Notes: generated from the letters alone by a model not told the origin. Shown: positions 52,021-61,294, numbered from the stretch's first letter. The stretch: 64,000 nt of DNA from Pseudooceanicola marinus (GCF_020177265.1 NZ_JAIVMC010000009.1:62001-126000); one strand, 5' to 3'. Program-made: numbers and translations.

Positions 52021-52346
52021 GTGCCTCTCCTATTGTCGTTTGATTTCGGGAGGATAGTTTGCTTAGAAACGATCACCTCCCCGTTCCTCCAGGTTCCAAT
52101 TCTTGCTGCAATGCGGCAGATCCTGCAAGTTTAGGAAAGCAGGGCGCTTGATGCACATCCGGAAATTGCGTTAACTATTGCGTCAGTCTGCTCTTTCGGG
52201 TGGAGACAAGTTGCGTAAAAGTTGAAAACTGTTACGATCCTCTCACGCTGTAGGGATGTGCGGCGTGTCAAAAACGAAAACCAAAGCTCGGCTTGGCGGC
52301 TCTCGTACTTCGCGAGGGGCGGGGCCGGGTATGACAGGAGCCGCGA
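52021..52346. promoter_or_regulatory. divergent control region with three TTGCGT repeats
   Basis: No gene is supported in these 326 bases. TTGCGT occurs at 52166-52171, 52178-52183 and 52211-52216, all in the same orientation, in an AT-rich block (52120-52250). It probably holds the XRE gene's promoter. Confidence 0.4.
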
Positions 52347-52727
52347 ATGACTCATCCGGTCGATGTGCACGTGGGAAAACGGATCCGGCATCGCCGCTGG
52401 CTGGTCGGGATGACCCAGCAGCAGCTTGCCGAACGCGTTGGCATCAAGTTTCAGCAGATCCAGAAATACGAAACCGGCGCGAACCGCGTCAGCGCCTCCC
52501 GGCTTTGGGATATCGCCGACGCGCTGGATGTTCCCGTCAGCTTCTTCTTCGAAGGCATCGAAGGTGAGGTCGCAGAGGGCGAAGCCGCAGTCGCACCGAC
52601 CGCCGTGCCGGCCGATGTGATGGGCGACAAGGAAGCGCTGGACCTGATCCGGTCCTACTACGCGATTCCCGAGAACCAGCGCCGCCGCCTGTTCGAACTG
52701 GCCCGCGTGCTGAGTGACGTCGCCTGA
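52347..52727 (+). CDS. XRE family transcriptional regulator
   Basis: A 126-residue regulator. The HTH_3 domain is at 9-64 (VGKRIRHRRWLVGMTQQQLAERVGIKFQQIQKYETGANRVSASRLWDIADALDVPVSFFF), the Cro/CI type with the conserved KYE. An Ala/Glu linker and a C-terminal helical segment (DKEALDLIRSYYAIPENQRRRLFELARVLSDVA) complete it. This small type is common in alphaproteobacteria. A repeat cluster upstream suggests autoregulation. Targets unknown. Confidence 0.92.
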   Translation: MTHPVDVHVGKRIRHRRWLVGMTQQQLAERVGIKFQQIQKYETGANRVSASRLWDIADALDVPVSFFFEGIEGEVAEGEAAVAPTAVPADVMGDKEALDLIRSYYAIPENQRRRLFELARVLSDVA

Positions 52728-52922
52728 AAGGGTGACCAGGCGTGATCTGACCTGGGGACGCAGGTTAGATTCGCAGCGTAAAAATGACCTTGGCCCGTTG
52801 CGGGCCGACAGGGGCGATCAGGATCCGGGGTGGCGGATCCGACGATCGACATGGGGACAGTGATCGGCCGGGCGGGACCCCGGCAGGACACAAGACTTCA
52901 GAAAATGCGGTTCGTGCAGTGG

Positions 52923-52942
52923 CCCGTGACTCTTGTCACGGG
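52923..52942. terminator. 8-bp hairpin in the XRE-hisN gap
   Basis: CCCGTGAC (52923-52930) pairs perfectly with GTCACGGG (52935-52942) around TCTT, about 50 bases before hisN. A weaker GGCCCG/CGGGCC hairpin is at 52792-52806. The rest of the gap shows nothing else. Confidence 0.4.
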
Positions 52943-52993
52943 AGCCGTCTCGGGCTAGCTCTCGCGTCCACGTGACGTAGGGGAGGCGAGACG

Positions 52994-53797
52994 ATGCAGC
53001 CGGATGGAACCGAGATCCTGGCGACGGCGCACGAGATGGCGGAGGCCGCCCGTGCGGCGATCCTGCCGCATTTCCGCAGCCAGACCCTTTCCGAGGACAA
53101 CAAGCTGGCCGGGGGCTACGACCCGGTGACCGAGGCCGACCGTGCCGCGGAACGTGCCATGCGCGCGGTGCTGGCGGACCGGCGTCCGCAGGATGCGGTC
53201 CTGGGCGAGGAGTATGGCGCCCAGGCGGGCGAGAGCGGCCTGACCTGGGTGCTGGATCCGATCGACGGCACCCGCGGCTTCGTCAGCGGCACGCCGACCT
53301 GGGGCGTGCTGATCGGCCTCACCGACGGCGACCGGGTCCTGATGGGCATGGTCGACCAGCCCTACACCGGCGAACGCTTCTGGGGGGGCTTCGGAGAGGC
53401 CCGGATGACCGGCCCGCAGGGAGACCGCCCTCTCGCGGCCCGCGAAGAGACGCCGGGCGGTCTTGCAGGCGCGATCCTCTTCACCACCTTCCCCGAGGTT
53501 GGCAGCCCGACCGAGGCCGAGGCCTTCCGCTCCGTGGCCGAACAGGTGAAGCTGACCCGCTATGGCATGGATTGCTATGCCTACGCCCTGCTGGCGGCCG
53601 GCCAGGTCGATCTGGTGATCGAGGCCGGGCTGAATTCCTACGATATCCAGGGGCCTTTGGGCGTGATCGAGGCGGCGGGCGGCATAGTTACCGACTGGCG
53701 CGGCGGTCCGGCCCTTCAGGGCGGGCGCGTTCTGGCGGCGGCGAACCCGGCCATCCACCGCGCGGCGCTGGACATTCTCGCGGCTTTCCCGGAATAA
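52994..53797 (+). CDS. hisN: histidinol-phosphatase, IMPase-type
   Basis: A 267-residue Mg-dependent phosphatase of the inositol monophosphatase fold. Metal residues: E72/E73 in GEEYG, D88 and D91 in WVLDPIDGTRGFVSG, and the later aspartate in NSYDIQGPLGVIEAAGG. The TRGF instead of TNNF after DPIDG favours the HisN group that removes phosphate from histidinol phosphate, though activity on other sugar phosphates is possible. GGGAGG precedes the ATG. Seven bases from the next gene. Confidence 0.9.
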   Translation: MQPDGTEILATAHEMAEAARAAILPHFRSQTLSEDNKLAGGYDPVTEADRAAERAMRAVLADRRPQDAVLGEEYGAQAGESGLTWVLDPIDGTRGFVSGTPTWGVLIGLTDGDRVLMGMVDQPYTGERFWGGFGEARMTGPQGDRPLAAREETPGGLAGAILFTTFPEVGSPTEAEAFRSVAEQVKLTRYGMDCYAYALLAAGQVDLVIEAGLNSYDIQGPLGVIEAAGGIVTDWRGGPALQGGRVLAAANPAIHRAALDILAAFPE

Positions 53798-53803
53798 AGC
53801 CGC

Positions 53804-55144
53804 ATGGAGCGCAGCTACCTGATCCGCAACGCGGAACATATCCTGACGATGGATGATCACCGGACCGAGCTTTTCGGCGCCGACATTCTCGTCTCCGGCG
53901 GCAAGATCCGCGCCATCGGCCCCAAGCTCAGCCAACCCGAGGCGGAGGTGATCGACGCCACCGGCTGCGTGGTGACGCCCGGTCTGGTGAACACCCATCA
54001 TCACCTGTTTCAGACGCTGACGCGGGCGGTGCCGGCGGCACAGGATGCGCTGCTCTTCGGCTGGCTCCAGACGCTCTACCCGATCTGGGAACGCTTCGGC
54101 CCTGCCGAAATGCGCTCCTCCGCGATGATCGGACTGGCGGAACTGGCCCTGTCGGGCTGTTCGCTGACCTCGGATCACCTGTACCTCTTTCCCAACGGGT
54201 CGCGGCTGGATGACACCATCGAGGCGGCGGCGGAGGTCGGCCTGCGCTTTCACCCCACGCGCGGTGCCATGTCCATCGGCGTCAGCCAGGGCGGCCTGCC
54301 GCCGGACAGCCTGGTGGAGGACGAGGCGGCGATCCTCGACGATTGCATTCGCGTCATCGACACCTTCCACGACCCGCGCGAAGGCTCCATGCTGCGCGTG
54401 GGCATCGCCCCCTGTTCGCCCTTCTCCGTCTCGCGCGAGCTGATGCGCGATGCGGCCCTGCTGGCGCGGGACAAGCGGGTGATGCTGCACACCCACCTGG
54501 CCGAAAATGCCGAGGACATCGCCTATTCCGAGGCCAACTTCGGCTGCCGCCCCGGGCAGTACGCCGAGGATCTGGGCTGGACCGGGGACGATGTCTGGCA
54601 TGCCCATTGCGTGAAACTGGACGACAGCGAGGTGGCGCTTTTTGCCCGCACGGGCACGGGCGTCGCCCATTGCCCCTGTTCCAACTGCCGGCTGGGGTCG
54701 GGCATCGCGCCGGTGCGCGGCATGCGCGATGCGGGCGTGAAGGTCGGGCTGGGCGTCGACGGATCGGCCAGCAACGACGGGTCGAACCTGGTGGCCGAGG
54801 CGCGGCAGGCGATGTTGTTGCAGCGGGTCAGCCAAGGGGCTGACGCCATGAGCGCCCGTGAGGCGCTGGAGATTGCCACCCGCGGTGGTGCCGATGTGCT
54901 GGGCCGGCCCGATTGCGGGCGCCTGGCCCATGGCAAGCGCGCCGATATCGCCATCTGGGATGTCTCGGGTATCGACAGTGCCGGAAGCTGGGATCCCGCC
55001 GCCTTGCTGCTGGCTGGGCCGATGCGGGTGAAACACCTGCTGGTCGAGGGTCGGCAGGTGGTGCGCGACCGGCAGATGCCGCATCTGGATCTGCCGGCGC
55101 TGGTCGCGCGGCAGCGTCAGCTGGCCGAAGGGCTGATGGCATGA
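53804..55144 (+). CDS. 8-oxoguanine deaminase (amidohydrolase)
   Basis: A 446-residue amidohydrolase. Metal sites: HxH in LVNTHHHLFQTLTRAVP (H65, H67), MLHTHLAENAEDI, WHAHCVKLDD and LGVDGSASNDGSN (metal aspartate). The family includes hydroxyatrazine ethylaminohydrolase-like enzymes now known mostly as 8-oxoguanine deaminases that make urate. It is cotranscribed with hisN and overlaps the CAP gene by ATGA. It fits purine salvage together with guaD and the nucleoside importer. Confidence 0.88.
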   Translation: MERSYLIRNAEHILTMDDHRTELFGADILVSGGKIRAIGPKLSQPEAEVIDATGCVVTPGLVNTHHHLFQTLTRAVPAAQDALLFGWLQTLYPIWERFGPAEMRSSAMIGLAELALSGCSLTSDHLYLFPNGSRLDDTIEAAAEVGLRFHPTRGAMSIGVSQGGLPPDSLVEDEAAILDDCIRVIDTFHDPREGSMLRVGIAPCSPFSVSRELMRDAALLARDKRVMLHTHLAENAEDIAYSEANFGCRPGQYAEDLGWTGDDVWHAHCVKLDDSEVALFARTGTGVAHCPCSNCRLGSGIAPVRGMRDAGVKVGLGVDGSASNDGSNLVAEARQAMLLQRVSQGADAMSAREALEIATRGGADVLGRPDCGRLAHGKRADIAIWDVSGIDSAGSWDPAALLLAGPMRVKHLLVEGRQVVRDRQMPHLDLPALVARQRQLAEGLMA

Positions 55145-55677
55145 GTGGTGTCCGGTCTCTGCCCCTGCGCCCGCGCGCGCGCCTGGCCCTGCTGGCCTGT
55201 CTGGCGCTGATGGCCTGCCAGGGCGGAACGGCCCGGCAGGCGGCTCAGCAGAGCGCGCCTGTAGGTGCGGCGGTCGCCGTGCCCGCCAGCCTGCCCGCCC
55301 CGGTGGTGACCCGCGAACAGGGCGATCTTCTGGCAGCGATCAACGCCTTTCGCAGCGCCCGTGGCCGCGCGCCCCTGGAGCCCGATCCGCAGGCGCGCCT
55401 GGCGGCGGAACGCCATGCCCGCGACCTGCGCGGCCTGGGGGAACTGAGCCACGTCGGATCCGATGGCAGCACTGTGGGGGAACGGGTCAGCCGCGAGGGC
55501 ATGGCCTGGTGCCGCGTGGCCGAGAACCTGGCCCGCGGCCAGTCCAGCGCCGATATGGCCGTGACCGGCTGGTCTGTCAGCCCGGGCCACCGCCGCAACC
55601 TGCTGGGGGACTACACCCTGGTCGGCACGGCGCGAAACGGCGAGATCTGGGTGGCGGTCTTCGTCAAACCCTGCTGA
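55141..55677 (+). CDS. CAP/SCP-domain lipoprotein
   Basis: A 178-residue lipoprotein: signal with LALMAC lipobox (cysteine 26), then a CAP domain (about 60-175) with LLAAINAFRSARGRAPLEPD, AAERHARDL, LSHVGSDGSTVGERV, AENLARG and SPGHRRNLLGDYTLVG, the SCP signature with its histidines. The start overlaps the deaminase stop. Such proteins sit on the periplasmic side of the envelope; biochemical role unknown. Confidence 0.9.
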   Translation: MSGVRSLPLRPRARLALLACLALMACQGGTARQAAQQSAPVGAAVAVPASLPAPVVTREQGDLLAAINAFRSARGRAPLEPDPQARLAAERHARDLRGLGELSHVGSDGSTVGERVSREGMAWCRVAENLARGQSSADMAVTGWSVSPGHRRNLLGDYTLVGTARNGEIWVAVFVKPC

Positions 55678-55707
55678 GCTGCCGCAGGCTCAGGTGAGGG
55701 GTGGGGC

Positions 55708-55722
55708 CGCGCCACTGGCGCG
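55708..55722. terminator. small hairpin between convergent CAP and gltX genes
   Basis: CGCGCC (55708-55713) pairs with GGCGCG (55717-55722) around ACT. No T run. Confidence 0.35.
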
Positions 55723-55734
55723 ACCCGGCGGGCC

Positions 55735-57063
55735 TCAGCCCTTCTTGGCGCGGATCACCTGCATCAGCGGCAAAACCTTGGACATGTCCGGCCCGTGTGA
55801 CATGCCGGTCACGGCCTTGCGCAGCGGCATGAAGAGGCCACGGCCCTTGCGGCCCGTCGCCTCCTTCACGGCCTTGGTCCACTCGCCCCAGGTGGTTTCG
55901 TCATGCGGGCCCTCGGGCAGCAGGGTCATGGCCTCGGCGATGAAATCCTCGTCCTCGGGGTCGATCAGCGGGTCGGCGCCGTCGCGGAACATCGTCCACC
56001 AGGCCGGCAGGTCGTGCAGCGTGGTGATATTGTCGCGCACCACGGTCCAGAACAGTTCGGCCCGGTCGGCGGGCACGCCAAGGGCCGCGACCTCGTCAGC
56101 CACGTCCGCCAGCGGACGCTGCTGCAGGATGTGGGCGGTCAGCGGGAAGAGGTCCTTCTCGTCGAATTTCGTCGGCGCCGAGCCGAAGGTGTCCAGGTCG
56201 AAGCCCTCCGCCAGCTCCTCGACCGAGCCCGCGACCTCGACCGGCTGGGAGGAGCCCAGGCGGGCCATCAGTGACAGCAGGGCCATCGGTTCGACCCCTT
56301 GGGCGCGCAGGTCGCGGATGGACAGCACGCCCAGACGCTTCGATAGAGCCTCGCCCTGCGGGCCGGTCAGCAGCGAGTGGTGGGCGAAGGTCGGCACGCT
56401 GCCGCCAAGCGCCTCGATGATCTGGATCTGGGTGGCGGTGTTGGTCACGTGGTCGCTGCCGCGCACGACGTGGGTCACGCCCATCTCGGTGTCATCGACG
56501 ACCGAGGCGAGGGTATAGAGCATCTGCCCGTCGGCCCGGATCAGCACCGGGTCCGAGACGGAAGCCGCGTCGATGGAAATCTCGCCCAGGATGCCGTCCT
56601 CCCAGGTGATCCGCTCCTGGTCCAGCTTGAACCGCCAGACGCCGGGGCCGCGCTCCTCGCGCAGCTTGGCCTTCTCGTCGTCCGACAGGTCCAGCGCGGC
56701 GCGGTCGTAGACCGGCGGCTTGCCCATGTTCAGCTGCTTCTTGCGCTTCAGGTCCAGCTCGGTCGGCGTTTCGAAGGCCTCGTAGAAGCGGCCCATGTCG
56801 CGCAGCCGGTCGGCGGCGTCCAGGTAACGATCCATCCGCTTGGACTGGTATTCCACGCGATCCCAGGTCAGGCCGAGCCATTCCAGGTCTTCCATGATCC
56901 CGTCGATATATTCCTGCTTCGAGCGTTCCTGGTCGGTGTCGTCGATGCGCAGGATGAACGTCCCGCCGGCCTTGCGGGCGATCAGGAAGTTGAACAGCGC
57001 GGTGCGCAGGTTGCCGACGTGGATATAGCCGGTCGGCGAGGGGGCAAAACGGGTGGTGGTCAT
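55735..57063 (-). CDS. gltX: glutamate--tRNA ligase (short GluRS)
   Basis: A 442-residue class I synthetase. FAPSPTGYIHVGNLRTALFN contains the HIGH-type motif as HVGN (residues 15-18), and GEALSKRLGVLSIRDL the KMSKS-type motif as LSKR. The C-terminal anticodon-binding domain is helical. Many alphaproteobacteria carry two GluRS; the LSKR variant and 440-residue length point to the second type, but which tRNA it charges cannot be told here. Start ATG 57063 has CAGGAG. Confidence 0.95.
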   Translation of the reverse strand: MTTTRFAPSPTGYIHVGNLRTALFNFLIARKAGGTFILRIDDTDQERSKQEYIDGIMEDLEWLGLTWDRVEYQSKRMDRYLDAADRLRDMGRFYEAFETPTELDLKRKKQLNMGKPPVYDRAALDLSDDEKAKLREERGPGVWRFKLDQERITWEDGILGEISIDAASVSDPVLIRADGQMLYTLASVVDDTEMGVTHVVRGSDHVTNTATQIQIIEALGGSVPTFAHHSLLTGPQGEALSKRLGVLSIRDLRAQGVEPMALLSLMARLGSSQPVEVAGSVEELAEGFDLDTFGSAPTKFDEKDLFPLTAHILQQRPLADVADEVAALGVPADRAELFWTVVRDNITTLHDLPAWWTMFRDGADPLIDPEDEDFIAEAMTLLPEGPHDETTWGEWTKAVKEATGRKGRGLFMPLRKAVTGMSHGPDMSKVLPLMQVIRAKKG

Positions 57064-57133
57064 GGCGAACTCCTGTTGGCCGCCTCTAAGCATGCGCCGC
57101 GCCGATTGTCCAGAAAACGAAGGGATCGCCCGT

Positions 57134-57162
57134 GCCGGGCGAGGCCTCCGGCGGGAGTATTT
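57134..57162 (-). repeat. AAATACTCC repeat family, partial copy F
   Basis: Ends in GGAGTATTT (57154-57162) and matches 15102-15130 at all but a few positions. The flank GGGTATGGG faces CCCATACGA at 57217, forming an inverted pair with copy G. Confidence 0.65.
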
Positions 57163-57232
57163 CCGGCCAGGGTATGGGCAGGGGCGTCGCGCCCGGATCG
57201 GGGGGACCCGCCTTTTCCCATACGATGGCTGA

Positions 57233-57281
57233 AAATACTCCGGGGGGCGCCTCCGGACCGGAGGCGGGGGGCAGCGCCCCC
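57233..57281 (+). repeat. AAATACTCC double-hairpin repeat, copy G
   Basis: AAATACTCC (57233-57241), first stem CGCCTCCG (57248-57255) with CGGAGGCG (57259-57266), second stem GGGGGC-AGC-GCCCCC (57267-57281). It lies 20 bases after the end of the cyclo-ligase gene. Confidence 0.75.
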
Positions 57282-57300
57282 TCCCTCGGTCGGGCCGGGG

Positions 57301-57885
57301 TCAGCGGATGAAGCTGAGGACTTCCTTCTCGGTCACGATCATGTCCAGCGGCTGGTCGGTGTCCTCGCGCGGCAGGCTCTCGGCCTCCTGCGCGGCATAG
57401 GCAAAGCCGATGGCCAGCGTGGGGCGGTGCGCACGCAGCCCTTCCAGCGTCCGGTCGTAGAAACCGCCGCCGTAGCCCAGGCGCGTGCCTGCGCGGTCGA
57501 AGGCCACCAGCGGCATGATCAGGATTTCGGGCGTGATCCAGTCGTCCACCGCTGGCACCGCGGCGCCGAAGAGGCCATCGCGCATGGCACAGCCCGGTTC
57601 CCAGCGGGAAAAGCGCAGGGGCAGGCCGTGATCCTCGATCACCGGCAGGCCGACGGGGCCGTGGGCGGCGGCCTCTTCCATGGCCGGGATCGGGGAAATC
57701 TCGGTGCGGATCGGCCAGTAACCCGCCAGCGGCACCCCGCGGTAGCCCGCCAGCACCGAGGACAGCAGCCCCGCGCGTCCCGGCCCGGCGGTGTCATGCG
57801 CCTGCTTGCGGCGGGCGAAGGCCGCCTTGCGGGCGGCGGTCTTGGCTTCGGTCAGCGCATCTGCAGTCATCTTGTCGTCTCTCAT
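57301..57885 (-). CDS. 5-formyltetrahydrofolate cyclo-ligase
   Basis: A 194-residue enzyme (MTHFS) that converts 5-formyl-THF to 5,10-methenyl-THF with ATP. AGYWPIRTEISP binds substrate, and LIMPLVAFDRAGTRLGYGGGFYDRTLEGL is the family signature. The ATG at 57885 overlaps the mgtE stop by ATGA; MTADA at 57870 is an alternative start. A one-carbon link with the downstream gcvT is thematic, not a shared operon. Confidence 0.94.
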   Translation of the reverse strand: MRDDKMTADALTEAKTAARKAAFARRKQAHDTAGPGRAGLLSSVLAGYRGVPLAGYWPIRTEISPIPAMEEAAAHGPVGLPVIEDHGLPLRFSRWEPGCAMRDGLFGAAVPAVDDWITPEILIMPLVAFDRAGTRLGYGGGFYDRTLEGLRAHRPTLAIGFAYAAQEAESLPREDTDQPLDMIVTEKEVLSFIR

Positions 57886-59288
57886 AGCAGGACCATCCCG
57901 GCGAGGCCGAGGAAGGCGAAGAAGCCCACGACGTCCGTCACCGTGGTCACGAAGGTGCCCGAGGCCAGGGCGGGGTCGATCCGGAACTTGTCGAGGATGA
58001 CCGGCACCGCGATGCCCGCCAGACCCGCGACCACCAGGTTGATCACCATCGCCGCCGCGATCACCCCGCCAAGGGCCAGACTGCCGAACCAGACGAGTCC
58101 GACGATGCCCATGATCACCGCGAAGGCCAGGCCGTTGAACAGGCCCACCATGATCTCCCGTCGCAGGACCCGCCAGACGTTGGAGCCGGTCAAGTCCTTG
58201 GTGGCGATGGCGCGCACCGCGACGGTCAGGGCCTGGGTGCCGGCGTTGCCGCCCATGGAGGCCACGATGGGCATCAGTACCGCCAGGGCGACAAACTGCG
58301 CGATCGTATCCTCGAAGAGCGAGATCACCAGCGAGGCGATCACCGCCGTGGCCAGGTTCACCGCCAGCCAGGGCAGGCGCTGTTTCACCGTTTCCGACAC
58401 ACGGTCGTTCAGGCTGCCTTCGCCGACACCGGCCAGGCGCATGATGTCTTCCTCGTGTTCCTCGTCCAGCACGATCATCGCGTCGTCGATGGTGATCACG
58501 CCCACCAGTCGCTCTTCCTCGTCCACCACCGGGGCGGAGATGATGTGGTACTGGTTGAAGGCATAGGCCACCTCGCCCTCGTCCTGCATCGCCGGGATGG
58601 TGCGGAACGCCGGTTCGGTGATTTCCTGCAGGCGGGTGCGGCGGGGTGAGGCCATCAGCTTGCCCAGGGTCACATGGCCCACGGGGCGGATCTTCGGGTC
58701 CAGCAGGATGACGTGGTAGAACTGTTCCGGCAGGTCCTCGCGTTCGCGCATCATGTCGATGGTCTGGCCGACAGTCCAGAACTCGGGCACCGCCACGACC
58801 TCGCGCTGCATCAGGCGGCCGGCGGATTCCTCGGGGTAGTTCAGCGCCTGTTCGACCGCGTGCCGGTCGCTGTCCTCCAGGGCGCCCAGGATCGCTTCCT
58901 GCTGCGGTTCCTCCAGGTATTCGACCAGGTCGACCACGTCATCGGAATCCAGATCGCGGACGGCTTCCTTCAGCACGTCCGGCGTCAGGAGCTGGATGAC
59001 CTCCTCGCGGATGCCCTCGTCCAGTTCCGACAGGATGTCGCCGTCGAAATCGCGATCATAAAGCAGCACCAGCCGGCGCCTGTCGTAGGCGTTGACCTGT
59101 TCCAGAAGGTCGGCGATGTCCGCCGCGTGCAGCGGCTCCATCAGCTCCAGCAACTGCGCGCGGTCGCCGGTGTCCACGGCATAGAGAATCGCCGCGACAT
59201 TGCGCCGGTCGAGCGTATAGCTCTCCTGCTCTTCCGTGCCGGCCTCGGGGGCGGTTTCGGGGTCGATTTCCTGCTCGATCTCGGTCAT
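57882..59288 (-). CDS. mgtE: magnesium transporter MgtE
   Basis: A 468-residue Mg2+ channel. The N-terminal superhelical domain (about 35-145) is followed by two CBS domains (about 150-275: VGQTIDMMRERED, VGVITIDDAM) and five C-terminal membrane helices (PWLAVNLATAVIASLVISLFE onward) with AVLMPIVASMGGNAGTQALTV and VGFFAFLGLAGMVLL. Cytosolic Mg2+ bound by the N and CBS domains closes the pore. Start ATG 59288 has GAGGG; the longer start adds a short, atypical tail. Confidence 0.97.
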   Translation of the reverse strand: MTEIEQEIDPETAPEAGTEEQESYTLDRRNVAAILYAVDTGDRAQLLELMEPLHAADIADLLEQVNAYDRRRLVLLYDRDFDGDILSELDEGIREEVIQLLTPDVLKEAVRDLDSDDVVDLVEYLEEPQQEAILGALEDSDRHAVEQALNYPEESAGRLMQREVVAVPEFWTVGQTIDMMREREDLPEQFYHVILLDPKIRPVGHVTLGKLMASPRRTRLQEITEPAFRTIPAMQDEGEVAYAFNQYHIISAPVVDEEERLVGVITIDDAMIVLDEEHEEDIMRLAGVGEGSLNDRVSETVKQRLPWLAVNLATAVIASLVISLFEDTIAQFVALAVLMPIVASMGGNAGTQALTVAVRAIATKDLTGSNVWRVLRREIMVGLFNGLAFAVIMGIVGLVWFGSLALGGVIAAAMVINLVVAGLAGIAVPVILDKFRIDPALASGTFVTTVTDVVGFFAFLGLAGMVLL

Positions 59289-59433
59289 GCGCCGCCCTCT
59301 TTGCTTTGCCTCGACCATATCGGACGCCGGGGCGCGGAAACAATGGGCGAGGCACGTTTACCCGCCCCTTAGCAGAGGATAATCTGGGCGGCGGTCGTCG
59401 CGTTGGCGGCCAATTGGCAGGGACGGGACCAGG

Positions 59434-60735
59434 ATGGGTGCGATGGGTGAAAAAGTTCTTATGACGGGGCGGGTGATGGATTTCACCGCGGATCCCTTCA
59501 AGGCACCCTGGGCCGACTGCGTGTCCTACGAAGAGCATGGCGGGCTGCTGATCGAGGGGGGCCAGATCCTCGCCCGCGGCACCGCCGACGCGCTGAAGGC
59601 CGATCACCCCGACGCGCGGGTGGTGGACTATGGCAAGGGCCTGATCCTGCCCGGTTTCGTCGACGCCCACGTGCACTTTCCGCAGACGGCGATGATTGCC
59701 AGCTGGGGCAAGCGGCTGATCGACTGGCTGAACACCTATACCTTCCCCGAGGAGATGAAGTTCGCCAGCCTCGACTATGCCGCCGAGATCGCGGCGCGCT
59801 ACCTCGACCTGACAACGGCCCATGGCACCACCTCGATGGTCAGTTTCTGCACCATCCATCCCGAAAGCGTGGAGGCCTTCTTTGCCGAGGCCGGCAAGCG
59901 CGGCCAGCGGGTCGTCGCGGGCAAGACCTGCATGGATCGCAACGCTCCCGAGGGGCTGCGCGACACGCCGCAGACGGCCTATGATCAGTCGAAGGCCCTG
60001 CTGGAGAAATGGCATGGCCAGGGGCGGATCGGCTATGCCATCACACCGCGTTTCTCGCCCACCTCGACGCCGGAGCAGCTGGAGGCCCTGGGCGCGCTCT
60101 GGGCCGAGCACCCCGAGGTGCTGATGCAGACCCACCTGAGCGAGCAGACCGACGAGATCGCCTGGGTGCAGGGCCTCTACCCCGAGGCCCGCGATTACCT
60201 CGATACCTACGAGGCGTTCGGCCTGCTGGGCAGCAACGGTCTCTACGGCCATTCGATCCACCTGGAACCGCGTGAGATCGCCCGGCTGGACGAGATGGGC
60301 GCGGCGGTGGTGCATTGCCCGACCTCCAACACCTTCATCGGCTCGGGCCTGTTCGACATGAAGGGGATCACCCAGACCAAAATCCGGGTGGGCCTGGCCA
60401 CGGATACCGGCGGCGGGTCCGACTTCTCGATGCTGCGCACCATGGCCGCGGCCTACGAGGTGGGCCAGCTGCGGCACAATCCGCTGCATCCGGCGCAACT
60501 GCTGTGGCTGGCGACCGCCGGGTCGGCCGGCGCCCTGGGCATGGCCGATCGCATCGGCACCCTGGCCCCGGGGTCGGAGGCCGACGTGGTCGTTCTGGAT
60601 CTCGCCTCGACACCGGCCATTGCACAGCGTGAAGCCCAGGCCGGGGACATCTGGGAGGCCGTCTTCCCCACCATCATGATGGGGGATGACCGGGCGGTGC
60701 AGGCGGTGTGGATCGGCGGGCGCGCGGCGTTCTGA
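59434..60735 (+). CDS. guaD: guanine deaminase
   Basis: A 433-residue amidohydrolase that turns guanine into xanthine. PGFVDAHVHFPQTAMIASWGKRLIDWLNTYTFPEE is characteristic of GuaD, with the zinc HxH pair; LMQTHLSEQTDEIAWV and TDTGGGSDFSML supply further ligands. A GATAAT -10 candidate is at 59378-59383. It fits purine catabolism with the nucleoside importer and the 8-oxoguanine deaminase. Confidence 0.95.
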   Translation: MGAMGEKVLMTGRVMDFTADPFKAPWADCVSYEEHGGLLIEGGQILARGTADALKADHPDARVVDYGKGLILPGFVDAHVHFPQTAMIASWGKRLIDWLNTYTFPEEMKFASLDYAAEIAARYLDLTTAHGTTSMVSFCTIHPESVEAFFAEAGKRGQRVVAGKTCMDRNAPEGLRDTPQTAYDQSKALLEKWHGQGRIGYAITPRFSPTSTPEQLEALGALWAEHPEVLMQTHLSEQTDEIAWVQGLYPEARDYLDTYEAFGLLGSNGLYGHSIHLEPREIARLDEMGAAVVHCPTSNTFIGSGLFDMKGITQTKIRVGLATDTGGGSDFSMLRTMAAAYEVGQLRHNPLHPAQLLWLATAGSAGALGMADRIGTLAPGSEADVVVLDLASTPAIAQREAQAGDIWEAVFPTIMMGDDRAVQAVWIGGRAAF

Positions 60736-60850
60736 CCGACCCGGCCCGGGCGCGCGGGATCGTCGCGCCGGCCTGTCTCGCGCTTGGCGCAGGCCATGGT
60801 TTCGTGGCAAGACCGTCCGACGACACCTGTGGAGGAGGGTCGCGACGCCC

Positions 60851-61294
60851 ATGGCCTCGCTGTTTCACCAGATCTGGATCGGTTCGGTCCTGGTCATCAT
60901 ATCGGTTCTCGTCTCGGCCGTGATCTTCGTCACGCTGGAGGCGCTGGTGGCACGTATGCACCGCTGGCTGATGCGCCCGCCGCACCGGCCAAAGCTGGCG
61001 CTGGTGCTGGTCGGCACGGTGATCGGCGCGCTGGCGATGATCACCATCAGCGTCTGGATCTGGGCGCTGGCCTTCCTCTGGCTGGGGGTCTTCGAAGGGT
61101 TGGAGGAATCGCTCTACTTCGCGCTGGAAAGCTTCACCACCCTGGGCTTCGGCGACCTGCTGGCGCCGAACGACTGGCGAATCCTGGGCGGCATGACGGC
61201 GGTGAACGGTTTCCTCAACATCGGCATGATCTCGGCCATCGTGCTGGAGGTGATCCGCTACGTGCGGCGCAACCAGATGGCCTCGCCGCTCTGA
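60851..61294 (+). CDS. small two-transmembrane ion channel (Ion_trans_2)
   Basis: A 147-residue membrane protein. Three hydrophobic stretches (about 8-31, 48-80, 110-135) surround a pore loop ALESFTTLGFGDLLAP, in which TTLGFGDL replaces the potassium filter TVGYGD. Ion selectivity is therefore uncertain. No cytosolic ligand domain. GGAGGAGGG precedes ATG 60851; an upstream in-frame extension has atypical, Arg-rich composition. Confidence 0.85.
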   Translation: MASLFHQIWIGSVLVIISVLVSAVIFVTLEALVARMHRWLMRPPHRPKLALVLVGTVIGALAMITISVWIWALAFLWLGVFEGLEESLYFALESFTTLGFGDLLAPNDWRILGGMTAVNGFLNIGMISAIVLEVIRYVRRNQMASPL

